Shown here piece by piece: positions 18,427 through 30,372 of a stretch of 64,000 nucleotides of DNA. The notes under the pieces were generated by a model, which ran no database searches, had not been told where the DNA came from, and saw nothing but the letters and a program-made list of their open reading frames with translations. Numbering within the stretch: the stretch's first letter is position 1; the number at the start of each line of letters is the position of its first letter. Source of the stretch: Meconema thalassinum (Eukaryota > Arthropoda > Insecta > Orthoptera > Tettigoniidae); the NCBI GenBank assembly GCA_946902985.2, contig OX336388.2:118459894-118523893 (forward strand), given 5' to 3'. The position numbers and the translations under genes are program-made.

Positions 18427-20912
18427 TAGGGTTACCATAATATTTTTAGGCCAAATCCGGACGTCGGATCTTCCGGGGGGTCTGGGGGTATGGACATACA
18501 AAATGAAATGAACTGAACTTGATTTTATAGGTTTACAATCCCTTTACAATTACATAACATGATTACATAAGAATATACAAAAACATCAATCAGTGTTCAT
18601 CATATATCATACTGATCCGTTGAACAATTTGTTCTCGTCTTAGATTAATCTGTGCTGGGTCCAGGGGCAGGTTCCTCAATTTTCCTTGCATCGTATTTTT
18701 CACTAGAGCTGACTTTCTTCAGAAATGGCTTGTTATTTTTTATTTGGTCGTGGAACTCTGAGCATGTCATATCACTATTTGCCTTGATAACTAGCAGGTC
18801 CCTGACAACTGCAAGAGATAATCGTCCTCGTTCAGCTGTCCATATTGCTCCCACCATTGAAAAAATTCGCTCAGCTGGAGCTGAAGTTCCAGGCAGACAC
18901 ATGGCGAATTCTACAAGTTTGTAAATATTCGCAAAGGACACATTGCTCTTGGAAAATACTTCAAACTATTGTTTCCACTTTTCATGAGTTTTAGGGGCTT
19001 CTTCTTTTGGCAGGGCATGCCATTCGGGTCTCAGATTCTTCAAATCTTGAATAAGTGCCGAACGTTCATCAAATAGCTCATCCACATTTATTGAATCTGG
19101 TATGACACTGACTACTGTCAGAGCACTGTCTTCCATGTCATCCCAAGAAGGGACATGTTTTAGTGTCAACCACTTGAAGTGTTTAGCTTTGTCAAAGCTG
19201 CTTTCCCAAAGTTTCAAGTACGGTAGCTAATGCCAGCTTGATAAAAACCTTCGGCACATTTTAAAAAACTCTTCTTCCTTGCTGGCATTAATAGCTTCTT
19301 CAGTTTTCAATTTCCTTAGTAATTGTTTAGCAGCAAATGGTATGTAATTGTCAGCCTTCCTTTCTTCCAGTTTCTCAAGTAATTGTTCATATACTTGCGC
19401 CGCTTTTGTAGCTGATATTTGATCAGACTCGACTTTCAATATTGATAGTTGAAACATTTGCAGACATCCGTGAACAAATGTTAAAAGCAGTTCATTAACT
19501 GGGTCTTCAAAAAATGATTGAATTGTTGCAGGGCAGTTGTTAAGTGATGAGAAATATGCTTTCAAGGGTTCAAACAAAACCAATATTCTTTCTACTGCTG
19601 GCATCAAGCTTAAAAATCTCGTATTGCCGTGGGAAAGGATCCTTTTGTACTCTACTTCTACAGATTCACAAAATTCTTTGAATGCAGTCACTCTGACAGT
19701 ATATTGGAAGAAGTATTTGTACACTTTCACAACGATTGCATCGACGTCCACATGTAGAGCATCACAGGCATGCTGCACTGCGTTATGCAGAATGTACGCC
19801 GAACAGCCAATGCCAAGAATTGGCCTTGAGAGGGCATTTTGAAGTTTGCGAAATACATTTCCTTGGCCCTGCCTTTTAACACCACCAAAGTTGGTATTGG
19901 TGTTGTCAGCGCATATGCATACGACCTTGGAGTCAATAGAGAACTTTTTGATGCATTTTAAAACATGTTCTACTAAGATATCAGAGGTTTCACCTGGAAG
20001 TTCATCAAAAAATAATAGCTTCACGTTAACACCTTCATTTTGGTTAAAATAACGAACACAAACAGGAGTCAATTTAACCTCTTTTCTGTTTGAACTGTCA
20101 ATTGTTAGATTAATGAAATTTGCATCCTTAAGATCTTTGAGAAGTTTGTCAAATATGTAAGGGGATATTACATTTACAATGATGGCTTCGGTCTTAGTAC
20201 GAGCTCCCGAGAATTTCGGTTCAAAAAGCTTTTTAATCAGTTTGGCATTGCAATCAGACGTTTTGAAGTATGGTAGGCAAAAGTAGCTTCTTTTGCTGAA
20301 CATTGCAGCTCAGCATCAGTGGCATCAGTATTTTTTTTTAATGTTTTAATACTTGCCGAGGACGCTGCTTGATTCGCCTTCTTATGTCTTTCAGTCTGCA
20401 AATGATTTTCTATACCATAGCATCCACGATGTTCCACTGAAAATTCTGAATTGCACACCGTACACCTCACGCGATCATTGCTATTTTGGCACTGTCTCAG
20501 AAACTTATATTCTTCTTTAAGTTTGTCGTTAAAAACACACTTACGCTTCGGCATTTTCCCAATTTATAACACTACTTTGTTGTTATGTACTTAAAAACTA
20601 CTGATACTGAAAACTAATAGCATACAACGTCTAGAAATGGACGCAGTCCAGCAAACAAAACAGTAGCACTAAACTGACTGAACGCACTCCTTCCAAATAA
20701 AATGGCGACAGGAGCGGCACACAGAACAGGTTCAGCCGCCTGAGCAGTCCTGGTGCTCAATGTGACCAACCTATATGCGGTGTGATGTAAAATTTCCCCC
20801 AAATAATTGCCACGTATTCGACTTCCGGACAATTTTTAAATCCGGACGCCAAACCGGACACATGTTTAAAATCCGGACTGTCCGGACGAAATCCGGACGG
20901 ATGGTAACCCTA
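18427..20912 (-). mobile_element. Complete hAT transposon, 2486 bp, inactive
   Basis: The ends are TAGGGTTACCAT and, reversed, the same 12 bp. They are bounded by a perfect 8 bp duplication tcaataag (18419-18426, 20913-20920). Subterminal ccggac motifs are frequent, especially in the right end (20820-20900). The transposase gene runs on the minus strand. Short TIRs and 8 bp duplication define the hAT superfamily. Confidence 0.95.
18645..20554 (-). pseudogene. hAT transposase with BED-type zinc finger
   Basis: The N-terminus has a BED-like finger (C31, C34, H51, H57 of the frame starting at 20554). A frameshift near 20250 joins it to the middle domain (DCNAKLIKKLFEPKFSGA onward). From there to 18645 the sense stays in one frame apart from two TAG codons: one just after FLSSWH at about 19224 and one after KWKQ at 18966-18968. 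The C-terminus contains the hAT dimerisation block CLPGTSAPAERIFSMVGAIW. The enzyme would cut and rejoin the element's ends in the nucleus. Three lesions make it non-functional as written. Confidence 0.92.
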
Positions 20913-20929
20913 TCAATAAGGAACTTTTT

Positions 20930-21300
20930 AAGAATTAAATTTTGGAACTAGACATTCAATTCCGAACACAAATTTATATGGGCTCATCAAGAAGAAGTCA
21001 CAACTCGACAAAAGCATGTTCATTCTGATTCATGTAAGAAAGCACACTCCAAAAGGATGGAAACATGGTAGGCCTGCAAGAAGGCAAAGAGTTGAGATCT
21101 CATGATCCTTAGTGGCCCTGACGATGAAGAGGAGCGAAGGGAAGAGAAGAGGATATAAGAGAATAGAAGAGAAGACAAGATGTCACGTTTCTTATTATAA
21201 TTTCATTTGGGCCGCCAAATGTAACATTTCTGCACACTTGGAATGTTTCGAAGAATGGTCCGAAACCTTTACTGTTTATAAGTAATAAATAAATTAATAA
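20930..21300. other. No firm assignment
   Basis: Possible remains of a LINE C-terminus (SGPDDEEERREEKR near 21110) are too weak to call. A dispersed gaagagaag-rich stretch lies at 21125-21180. Confidence 0.3.
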
Positions 21301-21307
21301 AATTAGT

Positions 21308-22803
21308 CTATAGACATCCCGTAAGGGCAAAGGCCTCCTGTTTGCACAGGGACGTGCTCGTGATTAGGCTCCGAAGGTGAGCATCCTTGGGAGCTTTTGT
21401 CTTGTTGCACTCACTGTCATTGTCTTTCTGTCCTGTTTGGCTCCAGCTGTCTCCATGCTTCCCTGTCTCTTGCCACTCTCGACCATTGGTTTCCCGCTTT
21501 AGCTCTAAAGTAGTCTGCCCATCTGTTGTTTTTTTTTTGCGTCCCGCGTTTCTTCGTCCTTCTCTCGGGTCCCACATTGTGGTGCGATGCGTCCATTTCT
21601 GGTGATCCGTGCGTGATACGTGTTCTCCCCATTTCCATTTTAGACTTTCCGCCTTTTCTACCACGTCGCGTATGTTTGTCCTTCTTCTTAGTTCCTCGTT
21701 CCTGATTCTGTCTCTTAGAGAAACGTTTAGGATCTTACGCTCCATTCTTCTTTGACATACCTGTAGCTGCTTTTTCAGTTTTTCTGTTAAGGACCATGTT
21801 TGGCAACAATAAAGTAGTGTTGGCATAACACATTTGTCTAGGATTTCTGCTTTTGTGCTTACTTTTAGTCTCTTGTCTGCGAGTAAAAACTTAAGCGACC
21901 AAAATTTGTTCAACGCCAGTCCTATACGGCGTTTTATTTCACTCTCTGTGCCTTTGTTCAGGGAGATGCTTTGTCCTAGGTACACATACTGTTGCACATA
22001 CTCTAGTGGTGATTGATGGACTTGGATTGGATCTTGTATTCCATTTGTCATTATTTTTGTCTTTGGCAATCTGAGGCCTACTTCTCTGCTAATTTTGTCC
22101 AGCTCATTGATCATTTCTTCTAGTGATTTTGCTGACCTTGATATTAGCGTTATGTCGTCAGCAAATCTTAGATTTGTCAGTTTCTGGCCGTATATATTTA
22201 TTCCGTGATTGTGCTTCCTTTTCATTTTTCTGAATTGATGTTCCAGCACACTTGTAAATAATTTTGGTGATAGAGGGTCCTCTTGTTTCACTCCTCTTCT
22301 GATCTGGAACCATTCTCCGTCTCTTTCTGTTCTTACTTTCGCTGAGCTGTTTTGGTCTATTTTACCTAATAACCTTATGTATGTGATGGGGATACCTTGT
22401 TGTTTTAAGGCCTGCAGCACATCTTCGTGCTCTACTGAGTCAAAGGCTTTATTATAATCGATGAAGGCGATGTAGATTTGCTGGTTGTATTCCTGTACCG
22501 TTTCTGTTAGTTGGCATACGGTTTGGAGGTGGTCGATGCTGCTGTAATTGGACCTGAAACCTGCTTGTTCTGTTGGTTGGTTGTCGTCAAGTGTTTTCTC
22601 AAGCCTTTTACTTATTATCTTCATGAATAGTTTGTATCGGTTTGCGGAGAGGCTAATTGGTCGATAGTTGTTTATATTATCCCGGGTTCCTCTTTTGTGT
22701 AACAATATAATCGGACTTTTTCCCCAATCTTCTGGTATTTCTTCCTTTGCGATGATCTGATTGAATAGTTCCGTGATTGTTGGTATTAATTCTTCCTCTC
22801 CAA
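21308..22803 (-). pseudogene. LINE reverse transcriptase (family C), 5' truncated
   Basis: A long open frame on the minus strand begins within the thumb-side region (EEIPEDWGKSPIILLHKRG, about 22770-22690) and contains YRPISL, AGFRSNYSSIDHL, IAFIDYNKAFDSV, GVKQEDPLSPKLF and the catalytic FADD (LRFADDITLIS, about 22170). The C-terminus has the typical QRRMERKILNVSLRDRIRN block. From the first ATG at 22705 it encodes 465 residues without a stop. The endonuclease is absent: coding sense ends at about 22803. It resembles RTE-like enzymes by motif, which is inference. Confidence 0.85.
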
Positions 22804-22849
22804 AGATAAGGTATTCAAATATACAACAATTAATAATAATAGATACGGT

Positions 22850-23560
22850 AATAAATTACCAGGGAGGGCACCAGTCTTAAGATTGGATTCGCGGAGAACC
22901 CTAAATAGAAAACTGGTAGGAAGTAGTCCACAGAACGCAAGATGCAACACGGTGCATTCATGGAAAGATTTTGGGAGGATAAGAAGGCGAAAACCATTAA
23001 GCCGAAGTTCAAACGTGCTCAGCGAATGGGCATAACGATGGAGAATAATAATAATACACTACAGACCTTCCTACAAATTATCCAACCTATTTGTAAGACC
23101 ACTCAGATGCCCACCAAAAGGGCCTCGGCTTTTATTCATCTCCTTTATATAAATGATGATAAATCATATATGTCAATAATTATCGCGGCATCTCTCTACC
23201 TCCTGTTACCTATAAAAATCCTCTCCAAAGCCTTGCTCACTAGAGCCGTGGAACAACTTGACTCACCAATAGGCGAATATTAAGCCAGGTTCGGAAAATC
23301 CAGATCTATGACTATCGCTTACCTGAAACTCAGAGCCAGACCATTTTTCCTCACTTTTGTAGACTTCCAGAAGGCGTACAACTCGATTGACCGCATAACC
23401 CTTTTCCAAGTTCTCCAATAACTATTTGGCCGAGACAATAAAATTGGATCTTAAAGACAAATAACAATAAGATAATAACGTAGAGCACATTTGAGAAACA
23501 CTTTTTCTCAAGTTGTGGAGTGGATGGCACATCAGTCAATATCTCTGACAAGGGAAGGGA
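22850..23560 (+). pseudogene. LINE reverse transcriptase fragment, family E
   Basis: At 23210-23420 the sense reads KILSKALLTRAVEQLDSPIGEY, a stop, then ARFGKSRSMTIAYLKLRA and FLTFVDFQKAYNSIDRITLF. The same blocks occur in the open reverse transcriptase at 63005-64000 (KIISKAL, FVTFVDFKKAYDSIDRIALI), so both belong to one family. The catalytic FADD region is missing. The upstream ORF at 22942 is of uncertain origin. Confidence 0.65.
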
Positions 23561-23699
23561 TATAATGCAGTAATTAACATTATTAAAGGAACCGAAGAAT
23601 ATATTAAAGTTTTATTGTTTGAGTCATCAGTCTTTTGACTTGTTTCATGCAGTTCTCCATACCTCCCTGTCCTGAGCTAATCGTTTCATCTCTACATAG

Positions 23700-24564
23700 T
23701 GTTTTAGATCCCTTATTTGGGGGTGGTAGGATCTAAAACGGAAGAGTTATTGTGTTGATTTAGAAGAAGGTGCCTAAAAGGGGGTAGCTTCCCGTAGTCG
23801 GGCAAGCTGACCAGTGTAGCGTGTTGTTTAGTGTTAGGGTGCTCCTATAAATGATGTAGGAGTATTTTAGGGGATGGAACTCAATGCAAGGGTCGCTGTG
23901 CTGGGCGTCCAGCTGGCTGGTTAAATAATCGACTTGTACGCGTCAGCTATATGGCGCGGGTCGCTCCTAGCAGGCAGGCCGATACGGAATACAATGATGC
24001 TTACACTAGCAAGTATCTGGCTACTACAAGTCACGTCTAATAGTGACGGGGAGTTCAGGAAGGGAGTTAGGGCGTAAAGAAGCGTGTAAACGGTAATGCA
24101 GGTGTAAGAAACTGACCAAGTGTTTATTGGTCAGTAATAATGGATATGTGAGTCCCTTTTAAGGGATGTAGTGATGTTACAATGTAAAAGTACAATCTGT
24201 GGGTAAAGGTTACAAATACAGGAGATCTGAACACGTCTGACTCACCTCTGATGATAACGTCGATAGCCTGCGGCCGCTGCACTGTAAGACTGGTAGTTGA
24301 GAGACCTTCTGACCTCCTTAGGACTCCCTTTTATATTCTTCGGCGCTATGCTGTCAGCATTGTGATGGCATAGCTGCCCTAGTTAATAGTGTGTCGATGT
24401 TTGTAGTGGTTATGCAAGGATTGGGCCAGCTTTCCAGAATGACAAGCTGTCCTTGTGGTATTGATGGATGTTGGTCTGGCTTTACAAGGATTGCCAGTTA
24501 GGAGATTTAAATAGATGATGGGGGGATGGTCTCCAAGAGGTGCATACCCCTGGGGTACTGTACA
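23700..24564 (-). repeat. 3' LTR of the gag-only element
   Basis: In plus sense it begins TGTTTTAGATCC and ends GTACTGTACA; in element sense TG...CA likewise. It is the same length as the other LTR. It contains the short inverted motif tgaccaa...ttggtca (about 24115-24133). Confidence 0.93.
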
Positions 24565-24581
24565 AGCCTCTTTCCCTATTT
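24565..24581 (-). other. Polypurine tract before the 3' LTR
   Basis: On the minus strand aaatagggaaagaggct runs directly into the LTR start TGTACAGT. Such a tract primes plus-strand DNA synthesis and confirms the minus orientation. Confidence 0.8.
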
Positions 24582-27500
24582 AGTTCGCGTCCCCGCGAAC
24601 GGGAACGGAACTTGGGGTTGGGATGTTGATGTTATAGATGTAGTCGATGTGGTTGTTTTTGAAGTCCCCTCGTATCTTCTGTAGATGTCATCCTCGTCGT
24701 CGTGATGTCGTGCTGATGTGTGTGCGTGAGATCAGCTCGTGTTCATGTGTCTGCGTTGGTTATGTTGGACGTGAGAAGGTTATTGGAAGGGAGTAAGGTA
24801 GTGCGCTGGTAGCCTGTTCTCCTGTCATCCTCCCTTGGTCCATGTTGGCTTTCTATCCGCGCCTTGGGATAGTAAAGCTTCACGACCTAATCTGGTCTGC
24901 CATTTGTAGTGTGAATGTGGCCAGTGGTCGTAGTGCGACTGGCCATGTCCTAATCGCCTGGAATGATTTATTTTAGGAATAGAATCGCGAAAAGAAGTCA
25001 TTGGGGGGGAGGTCTTGTTCCCTCAGAGCCCCTGTCTGTGTTCGCTTCTAATTAGTGAGCGCGTGTGTGTGTGCCTATGTTCCGCTACACCACGCGGACG
25101 GTTGGTCTGTTACAGGCTAAGTCGTAACATGTATCGCGTGTATGGGCAAAAGGTGCCCGTGGCCTGTCAACGTCTTTGAGAACGTGCTCCTATGGGCCCA
25201 AGATAAGTTCCGATCTGTCACGTCTTGTCCATTGCTAAATGCTTTTGCAGTGTTAAAAAAATGTATGGTATTATAATTGTTATGCGTTCGTAATTTCATG
25301 GTCAATGCCGATAAACAATAGTGTCTTGTCACCAGCGGTATTGCAATGTGACGACGTCTGCAAGTCAGCAGTTTGTATGTGTAATGTCAGGCTGGGATGT
25401 TATGTAAGTCATCCGCCGGCATGTGCTTTCCTGCACGTATGCGAGTGTTGTCATTGTTCTAGATTCCTGGCGGACTAATGTAGCAATTCGTACTATTTGC
25501 TAATACTATTGTGTGGTCACTATTCCGTAAGACCTTTGTCTTATGAAATTTCTATGCCTGTGTCTGGGAAATATATTTTCCATGTCAGGTGTATTTGAAA
25601 TTTTATGCCTGGCTTTTGGCGGGAGGAAATGTGGTATTCCCTGGTTGTATGGTTGTATGAGCTAATTTCAGTGTGATTGGACGCCTGGATGATTGCTTTC
25701 CATGGTGTCCAATTTTTTCTGGGATTCAGACCCGCGACCTCATGTCATTCTCTGTGTTATATGTCTGCGTTGTTCATGTTTTGTGCGCTCCTTGTATGTA
25801 TTTTGATTGTGTTTCTCGTACCAAAAATACCGTTGGCTAGTTAGTTTTTGGTACGAGTGTGGTGTGTGATCATGGGTTCGGACCCGGGGTGCTGTAAAGG
25901 CTTGTTACGACGGTATTTGTGCCGTCCATATTATGGCACGTTCCCCGTGTATGTGCAATGCGCAAATGAAAGTACGCATACCTGTGCAGAGTTTGTATGT
26001 TTTTGATTTCCCCTCGTAGTGTAATTTGAGGATTTGTGGGGTTCTAGACTTGGCTTAAATGATGTCGTGTGTTCTGCTGTGAGAGCTGGTAGTATATTGC
26101 TGTCTGTGAGCGTGCAGGTTATTCATGAGACCTGTGTTATCGCTGAGTGTGGAGGTATTGGATTACAATGTCATGCGTGCTCACTTGCTACTTGTTTCGA
26201 TAATGCTGTGTGTCCGGCACATGTGTCTAATCGGCTTGCTCTCTGTGACTGTGAGTAGTGCCTTTCGCACTGTAAAGAAAAAAAGAAGGAAACTTGTAGT
26301 TTAACATGACCGTTAATCTGTAGATCATGAGCCACGGGACTTCCGTTTTACGTGGAATCCAAGCCACAGGCCATGGCATTTCACTTCGAAAGTCTCACAT
26401 GCATTGACCGCACTGTAAAAGAACCTCTCACTACTTACATTTGTGTCCCCAAATTTTGTGTTACTTGTAACGTGGGTCAAGTATATTCCTATCCATTGTT
26501 CAAAATGTCGTTATACACGAGTGTCTCCGGGCCGCTAGTCGCCTGTTTGGTGACTATGTGCCGGAGGTGATTTTGTTGTTTTTCATTTATGACCATCTGT
26601 TAGTGGAACTGTCCCAATCTATTTTAGCTTCCTACTCTTCTATCCTAGAATTGGATAGCTACCCGACCGTATGTTCCTGGTATTCAGAAGGTTGCGGGCT
26701 TGGAGACCGTCTTTTCTCAGAGTAATTGTTTCTGGCGCCATTCTAGGCTGTGTCTCCGGGACAGTTCTGGTGAGTGTTAGGATCGTATCCCGGTTCGGTC
26801 AGTGAGGTCTGAAGGCTATTTCTTGGCCTTCTTTCCACGTCTGCCAGCGGGATCATTTCCTTTCCTTTTAGTAGTGTTTTACTGTCATGTGGCAATGTAA
26901 ATTGATTGTGTGATTTCCAAAAATGTGCAGGGTTTCCCAAAGTCCGGGATTTTCATCCTACGGTGTGATAGCGTTTTAGCTTGCGTGTTGTTGTGGAAGT
27001 GAGAAAAAAGTCATATTACAGGCAGTGTAACGTGTCACGTATGCCTATGTATGCAATATATATAGTTCAACTTGGCCAATTTTTCCTTCATCGGGCCTAA
27101 TGACTGAGGCAGAGAAGAAAAAAAAATGAGCTATGCCCCGCTCCGTATTAAGAGAGCACTTTGAAAAGGTATAGAAGATATATTGTATGTCGCCTGCACC
27201 CTGCCTTATGCTGATTAAAGCGGGTTGCCCGATGGCGATAGTCTGTCAAAATTGTGTTGTAAACACTATGAAAAAAAAATGCTTAAAATGGTAAGTAGGT
27301 CCTGATCGTACTATCCACCTAGTAGGTGACGTTAGCACTATAGTAATCTAGTTACGTCTCAGGGAAATCTACCACTTTTGGAAAATAGTTTGAGATTCTT
27401 AATTCTTGTTACAATGAGGGCTCTCGCCCGTCACAAGGGAATCTATCAAACTGTTGGACCGGAACATAGAACACTTAGTCATTTCTACCTAGAAAGACCC

Positions 27501-27783
27501 GCTTAAGCTCTATGCTGTGATTTGTTGCTTAAGCTGTGTTCGGAATATCTCTTTCCGGCTTTAAGCCGCGTAGCTCACCTGATGGGCTTCTACTTGGCTT
27601 TGGATATTAGCACTTTACGTTATCCAAGTTATAATATGGACCCTATGTTCAGTAACCATTGATGGCCTGAGAAAAAAAAATGCTAGGTGCCCAAAATAAA
27701 AATCAAGAAGGATTTAGAATTATACATCTTTGGTTTAGCCATGTTGTACTGCATATAGATGCAAAAAAAATGTACCGTTTATG
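24582..27783 (-). other. Long non-coding part of the gag-only element
   Basis: About 3.2 kb lie between the gag-like ORF and the polypurine tract. No ORF here exceeds about 75 codons and none has pol motifs. A hairpin gttcgcg-tccc-cgcgaac lies at 24583-24600, and a 13 bp stem ctcgtaccaaaaa / tttttggtacgag at 25815-25857. A stretch at 26296-26365 resembles 53062-53127. Runs of 7-9 A occur often between 27110 and 27780. Confidence 0.75.
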
Positions 27784-29214
27784 TTAGTGAGTCTGTATGT
27801 ATTTATTATCTTGTTCCTCCCGTGTAAAAGAACTTATGTGTACTATACTATTGGTGCAAGTGATGTCGGAATATATTGTATTCCTGGTGAAAGTCGTTAT
27901 CCTTTTTCGAGCGTCATTGCTCAGGGAGGTGGATACCGTCGCCCCGTCAGTAGGGTGTAAGCCCCTGGGATCCACTGAGGTGCCCCCTCTGCTATTTTTC
28001 GGAGGAGTTTGTAGCAAAGTACGACCGGGCTTGCGTTCACCGTATCGCTTGACCGTTGGTCTAAGTGTACCTGTGTTCGCGGAACTACTCGCGCTCTGTG
28101 CTACTCTAGTAGAGTTTACGGGGGTGTGTGTATTTTCGACTGATCTGTTCTGTGGGGTAGGTAATAACACTTTTCCTAATCCCCGTGTACTGTGTGGTAG
28201 TGCCTGGTCAAAATGTGCGTGCGTGTATCGTGCATCCTGAGGGACTAATGCCGGTGTTCGCCTTCGTTCTGGCAAACTTGCCCTTTGAACTGGCGGAAAA
28301 GGCCGCTTAATTGCCTGTCTCTGCCCTGGCAATGTGGTGGCGTGTAGCCTGACCGCTTTCTGGCCTGTGGCCACGGCAGACTCCTGCCATTGTGTTAGCC
28401 TATCTGTGTGGGTGTATGTAGGCTTTATGTGTAGTGGGACGGGTTCTATGTCGTCTGCCCATGACGTGGTTACGTCCCGTTGTGTCCCTGTCATATAATG
28501 TGTTTCTGAGAGTCCTGGCTTCAACTCCCTCTCGTTCGTCCGTTCAGGGGGGATTGGCCTAGGGTCTGCTGCTCGGTTTGGCAAAATTGCCTTCTGAACC
28601 GGAGCTAAGGGATGTGTATTGGTGTAAGCTTGTCCCCGCAGTGTATTGGAGTCTAACCTGGCCGTCTTCTGGACTGTAGCCATGGTGACCTCCTTCCCAT
28701 GTGTGGCAGTACATGGCGAGAGGGACATCCTCGCAAATTGTCGAGTCAGCGTATCCACGCTTATGTCCTCTGTCGGCTGGGCTGGTGGCCCTGCCATGTA
28801 CTCGAAAATGGCCTTATTGTTCTGGAGTTCACGGTACTCGTCCCAAATTTGGGTGTACTGACCGTTGAGGCTCATGGCCTGCTCAGCGACTTTTGTGCCG
28901 TTGGTCCCTATGCGTCGGTGTTCCCTGATAAGTGTCTCCCATTGTTGGAACATAAACTCGTGTCGGCAGTGTAATTGCCAGTGTGCTTTAATGATTTGTG
29001 TACGGAGGGTGGGGATTTTCGCCCGAATCTTGCGATTCTTAGCGCTGCGGATTGGCCGGACAAGGGCTCTTATGATCCGCATGTACTGGGCGTGCAGGAG
29101 CTGCTGAAACCTTCTGAGGTAGTCCTGCCTAGTTTCAAAAACTCTGTGCCAGGCAATTAATTCCTGGTACTCTCCAATGCTCCTCAGCACAGCTAAGCGG
29201 TATAGAGGGGCCAT
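27784..29214 (-). CDS. Gag-like protein, 476 aa, intact
   Basis: The ORF begins about 290 bp after the 5' LTR, the usual place of gag, and is open throughout. Its first ~150 residues are rich in Arg, Gln and Trp/His and look helical (FQQLLHAQYMRIIRALVRPI near 36). The rest is Pro/Thr/Arg-rich and probably disordered. Two imperfect modules repeat: QKTARLDSNTLRGQ...PVQKAILP (near 182-212) and QKAVRLHATTLPGQ...PVQRASLP (near 287-317). I see no zinc knuckle, protease motif or major homology region. By position it should coat the element's RNA, but the family is not recognisable to me, so 'gag-like' is inference. Confidence 0.7.
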   Translation of the reverse strand: MAPLYRLAVLRSIGEYQELIAWHRVFETRQDYLRRFQQLLHAQYMRIIRALVRPIRSAKNRKIRAKIPTLRTQIIKAHWQLHCRHEFMFQQWETLIREHRRIGTNGTKVAEQAMSLNGQYTQIWDEYRELQNNKAIFEYMAGPPAQPTEDISVDTLTRQFARMSLSPCTATHGKEVTMATVQKTARLDSNTLRGQAYTNTHPLAPVQKAILPNRAADPRPIPPERTNERELKPGLSETHYMTGTQRDVTTSWADDIEPVPLHIKPTYTHTDRLTQWQESAVATGQKAVRLHATTLPGQRQAIKRPFPPVQRASLPERRRTPALVPQDARYTHAHFDQALPHSTRGLGKVLLPTPQNRSVENTHTPVNSTRVAQSASSSANTGTLRPTVKRYGERKPGRTLLQTPPKNSRGGTSVDPRGLHPTDGATVSTSLSNDARKRITTFTRNTIYSDITCTNSIVHISSFTREEQDNKYIQTH

Positions 29215-29481
29215 GCTAAATGAAGTATGTGTCTACTTATTTGAAAAAGAAAAGAAAAAAAACTGTGCGTGTTCGGCAGTGTATCCTTATTCTCACTGAT
29301 TCTATCTGGGGCTGGGGGGTTGGTTTGGGAGAAAAAAAATTCCCTGTGTAAGTAGTGCAAAGCAAAAAAAACTGCTTTCTGTCTAAGAGGAAAGGAAAAA
29401 AAATCCAGTCTCGCTTGGCTATATGCGGTACGGGCCGTTTTTACTACGAGGGCTCGTTGGTTGAGTCCTGTTCTACTGTGC

Positions 29482-29502
29482 GTAGTACCCGGCTTCCACC
29501 AT
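29482..29502 (-). other. Primer binding site of the gag-only element
   Basis: Two bases inside the 5' LTR edge the minus strand reads TGGTGGAAGCCGGGTACT. The leading TGG fits pairing with the CCA end of a tRNA, as in LTR retrotransposons. I cannot name the tRNA. Confidence 0.65.
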
Positions 29503-29503
29503 C

Positions 29504-30368
29504 TGTTTTAGATCCCTTATTTGGGGGTGGTAGGATCTAAAACGGAAGAGTTATTGTGTTGATTTAGAAGAAGGTGCCTAAAAGGGGGTAGCTTCCCGTA
29601 GTCGGGCAAGCTGACCAGTGTAGCGTGTTGTTTAGTGTTAGGGTGCTCCTATAAATGATGTAGGAGTATTTTAGGGGATGGAACTCAATGCAAGGGTCGC
29701 TGTGCTGGGCGTCCAGCTGGCTGGTTAAATAATCGACTTGTACGCGTCAGCTATATGGCGCGGGCCGCTCCTAGCAGGCAGGCCGATACGGAATACAATG
29801 ATGCTTACACTAGCAAGTATCTGGCTACTACAAGTCACGTCTAATAGTGACGGGGAGTTCAGGAAGGGAGTTAGGGCGCAAAGAAGCGTGTAAACGGTAA
29901 TGCAGGTGTAAGAAACTGACCAAGTGTTTATTGGTCAGTAATAATGGATATGTGAGTCCCTTTTAAGGGATGTAGTGATGTTACAATGTAAAAGTACAAT
30001 CTGTGGGTAAAGGTTACAAATACAGGAGATCTGAACACGTCTGACTCACCTCTGATGATAACGTCGATAGCCTGCGGCCGCTGCACTGTAAGACTGGTAG
30101 TTGAGAGACCTTCTGACCTCCTTAGGACTCCCTTTTATATTCTTCGGCGCTATGCTGTCAGCATTGTGATGGCATAGCTGCCCTAGTTAATAGTGTGTCG
30201 ATGTTTGTAGTGGTTATGCAAGGATTGGGCCAGCTTTCCAGAATGACAAGCTGTCCTTGTGGTATTGATGGATGTTGGTCTGGCTTTACAAGGATTGCCA
30301 GTTAGGAGATATAAATAGATGATGGGGGGATGGTCTCCAAGGGGTGCATACCCCTGGGGTACTGTACA
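29504..30368 (-). repeat. 5' LTR of the gag-only element
   Basis: It is 865 bp and nearly identical to 23700-24564. The promoter should lie here, reading toward lower coordinates. It directly abuts the duplicated atag at 30369-30372. Confidence 0.93.
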
Positions 30369-30372
30369 ATAG

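Larger units (their letters stand above)
23700..30368 (-). mobile_element. Gag-only LTR retrotransposon, 6669 bp, young
   Basis: Two 865 bp LTRs (23700-24564 and 29504-30368) flank 4.9 kb and are bounded by the 4 bp duplication atag (23696-23699, 30369-30372). By eye I count four differences between the LTRs (for example gggtcgc/gggccgc and agatttaaa/agatataaa). The gag-like ORF, PBS and polypurine tract all place the element on the minus strand. No protease, reverse transcriptase, RNase H or integrase is visible, so it must use enzymes from another element. It inserted into LINE B. Confidence 0.93.

Noticed and set aside
24565..24600. Primer binding site right after the left LTR
   Set aside because: The sequence lacks a TGG start and is a polypurine tract on the other strand; the TGG site lies beside the right LTR.
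27797..28240. 147-codon plus-strand ORF in the LTR element
   Set aside because: Antisense to the gag-like ORF; element orientation is fixed by PBS and polypurine tract as minus.
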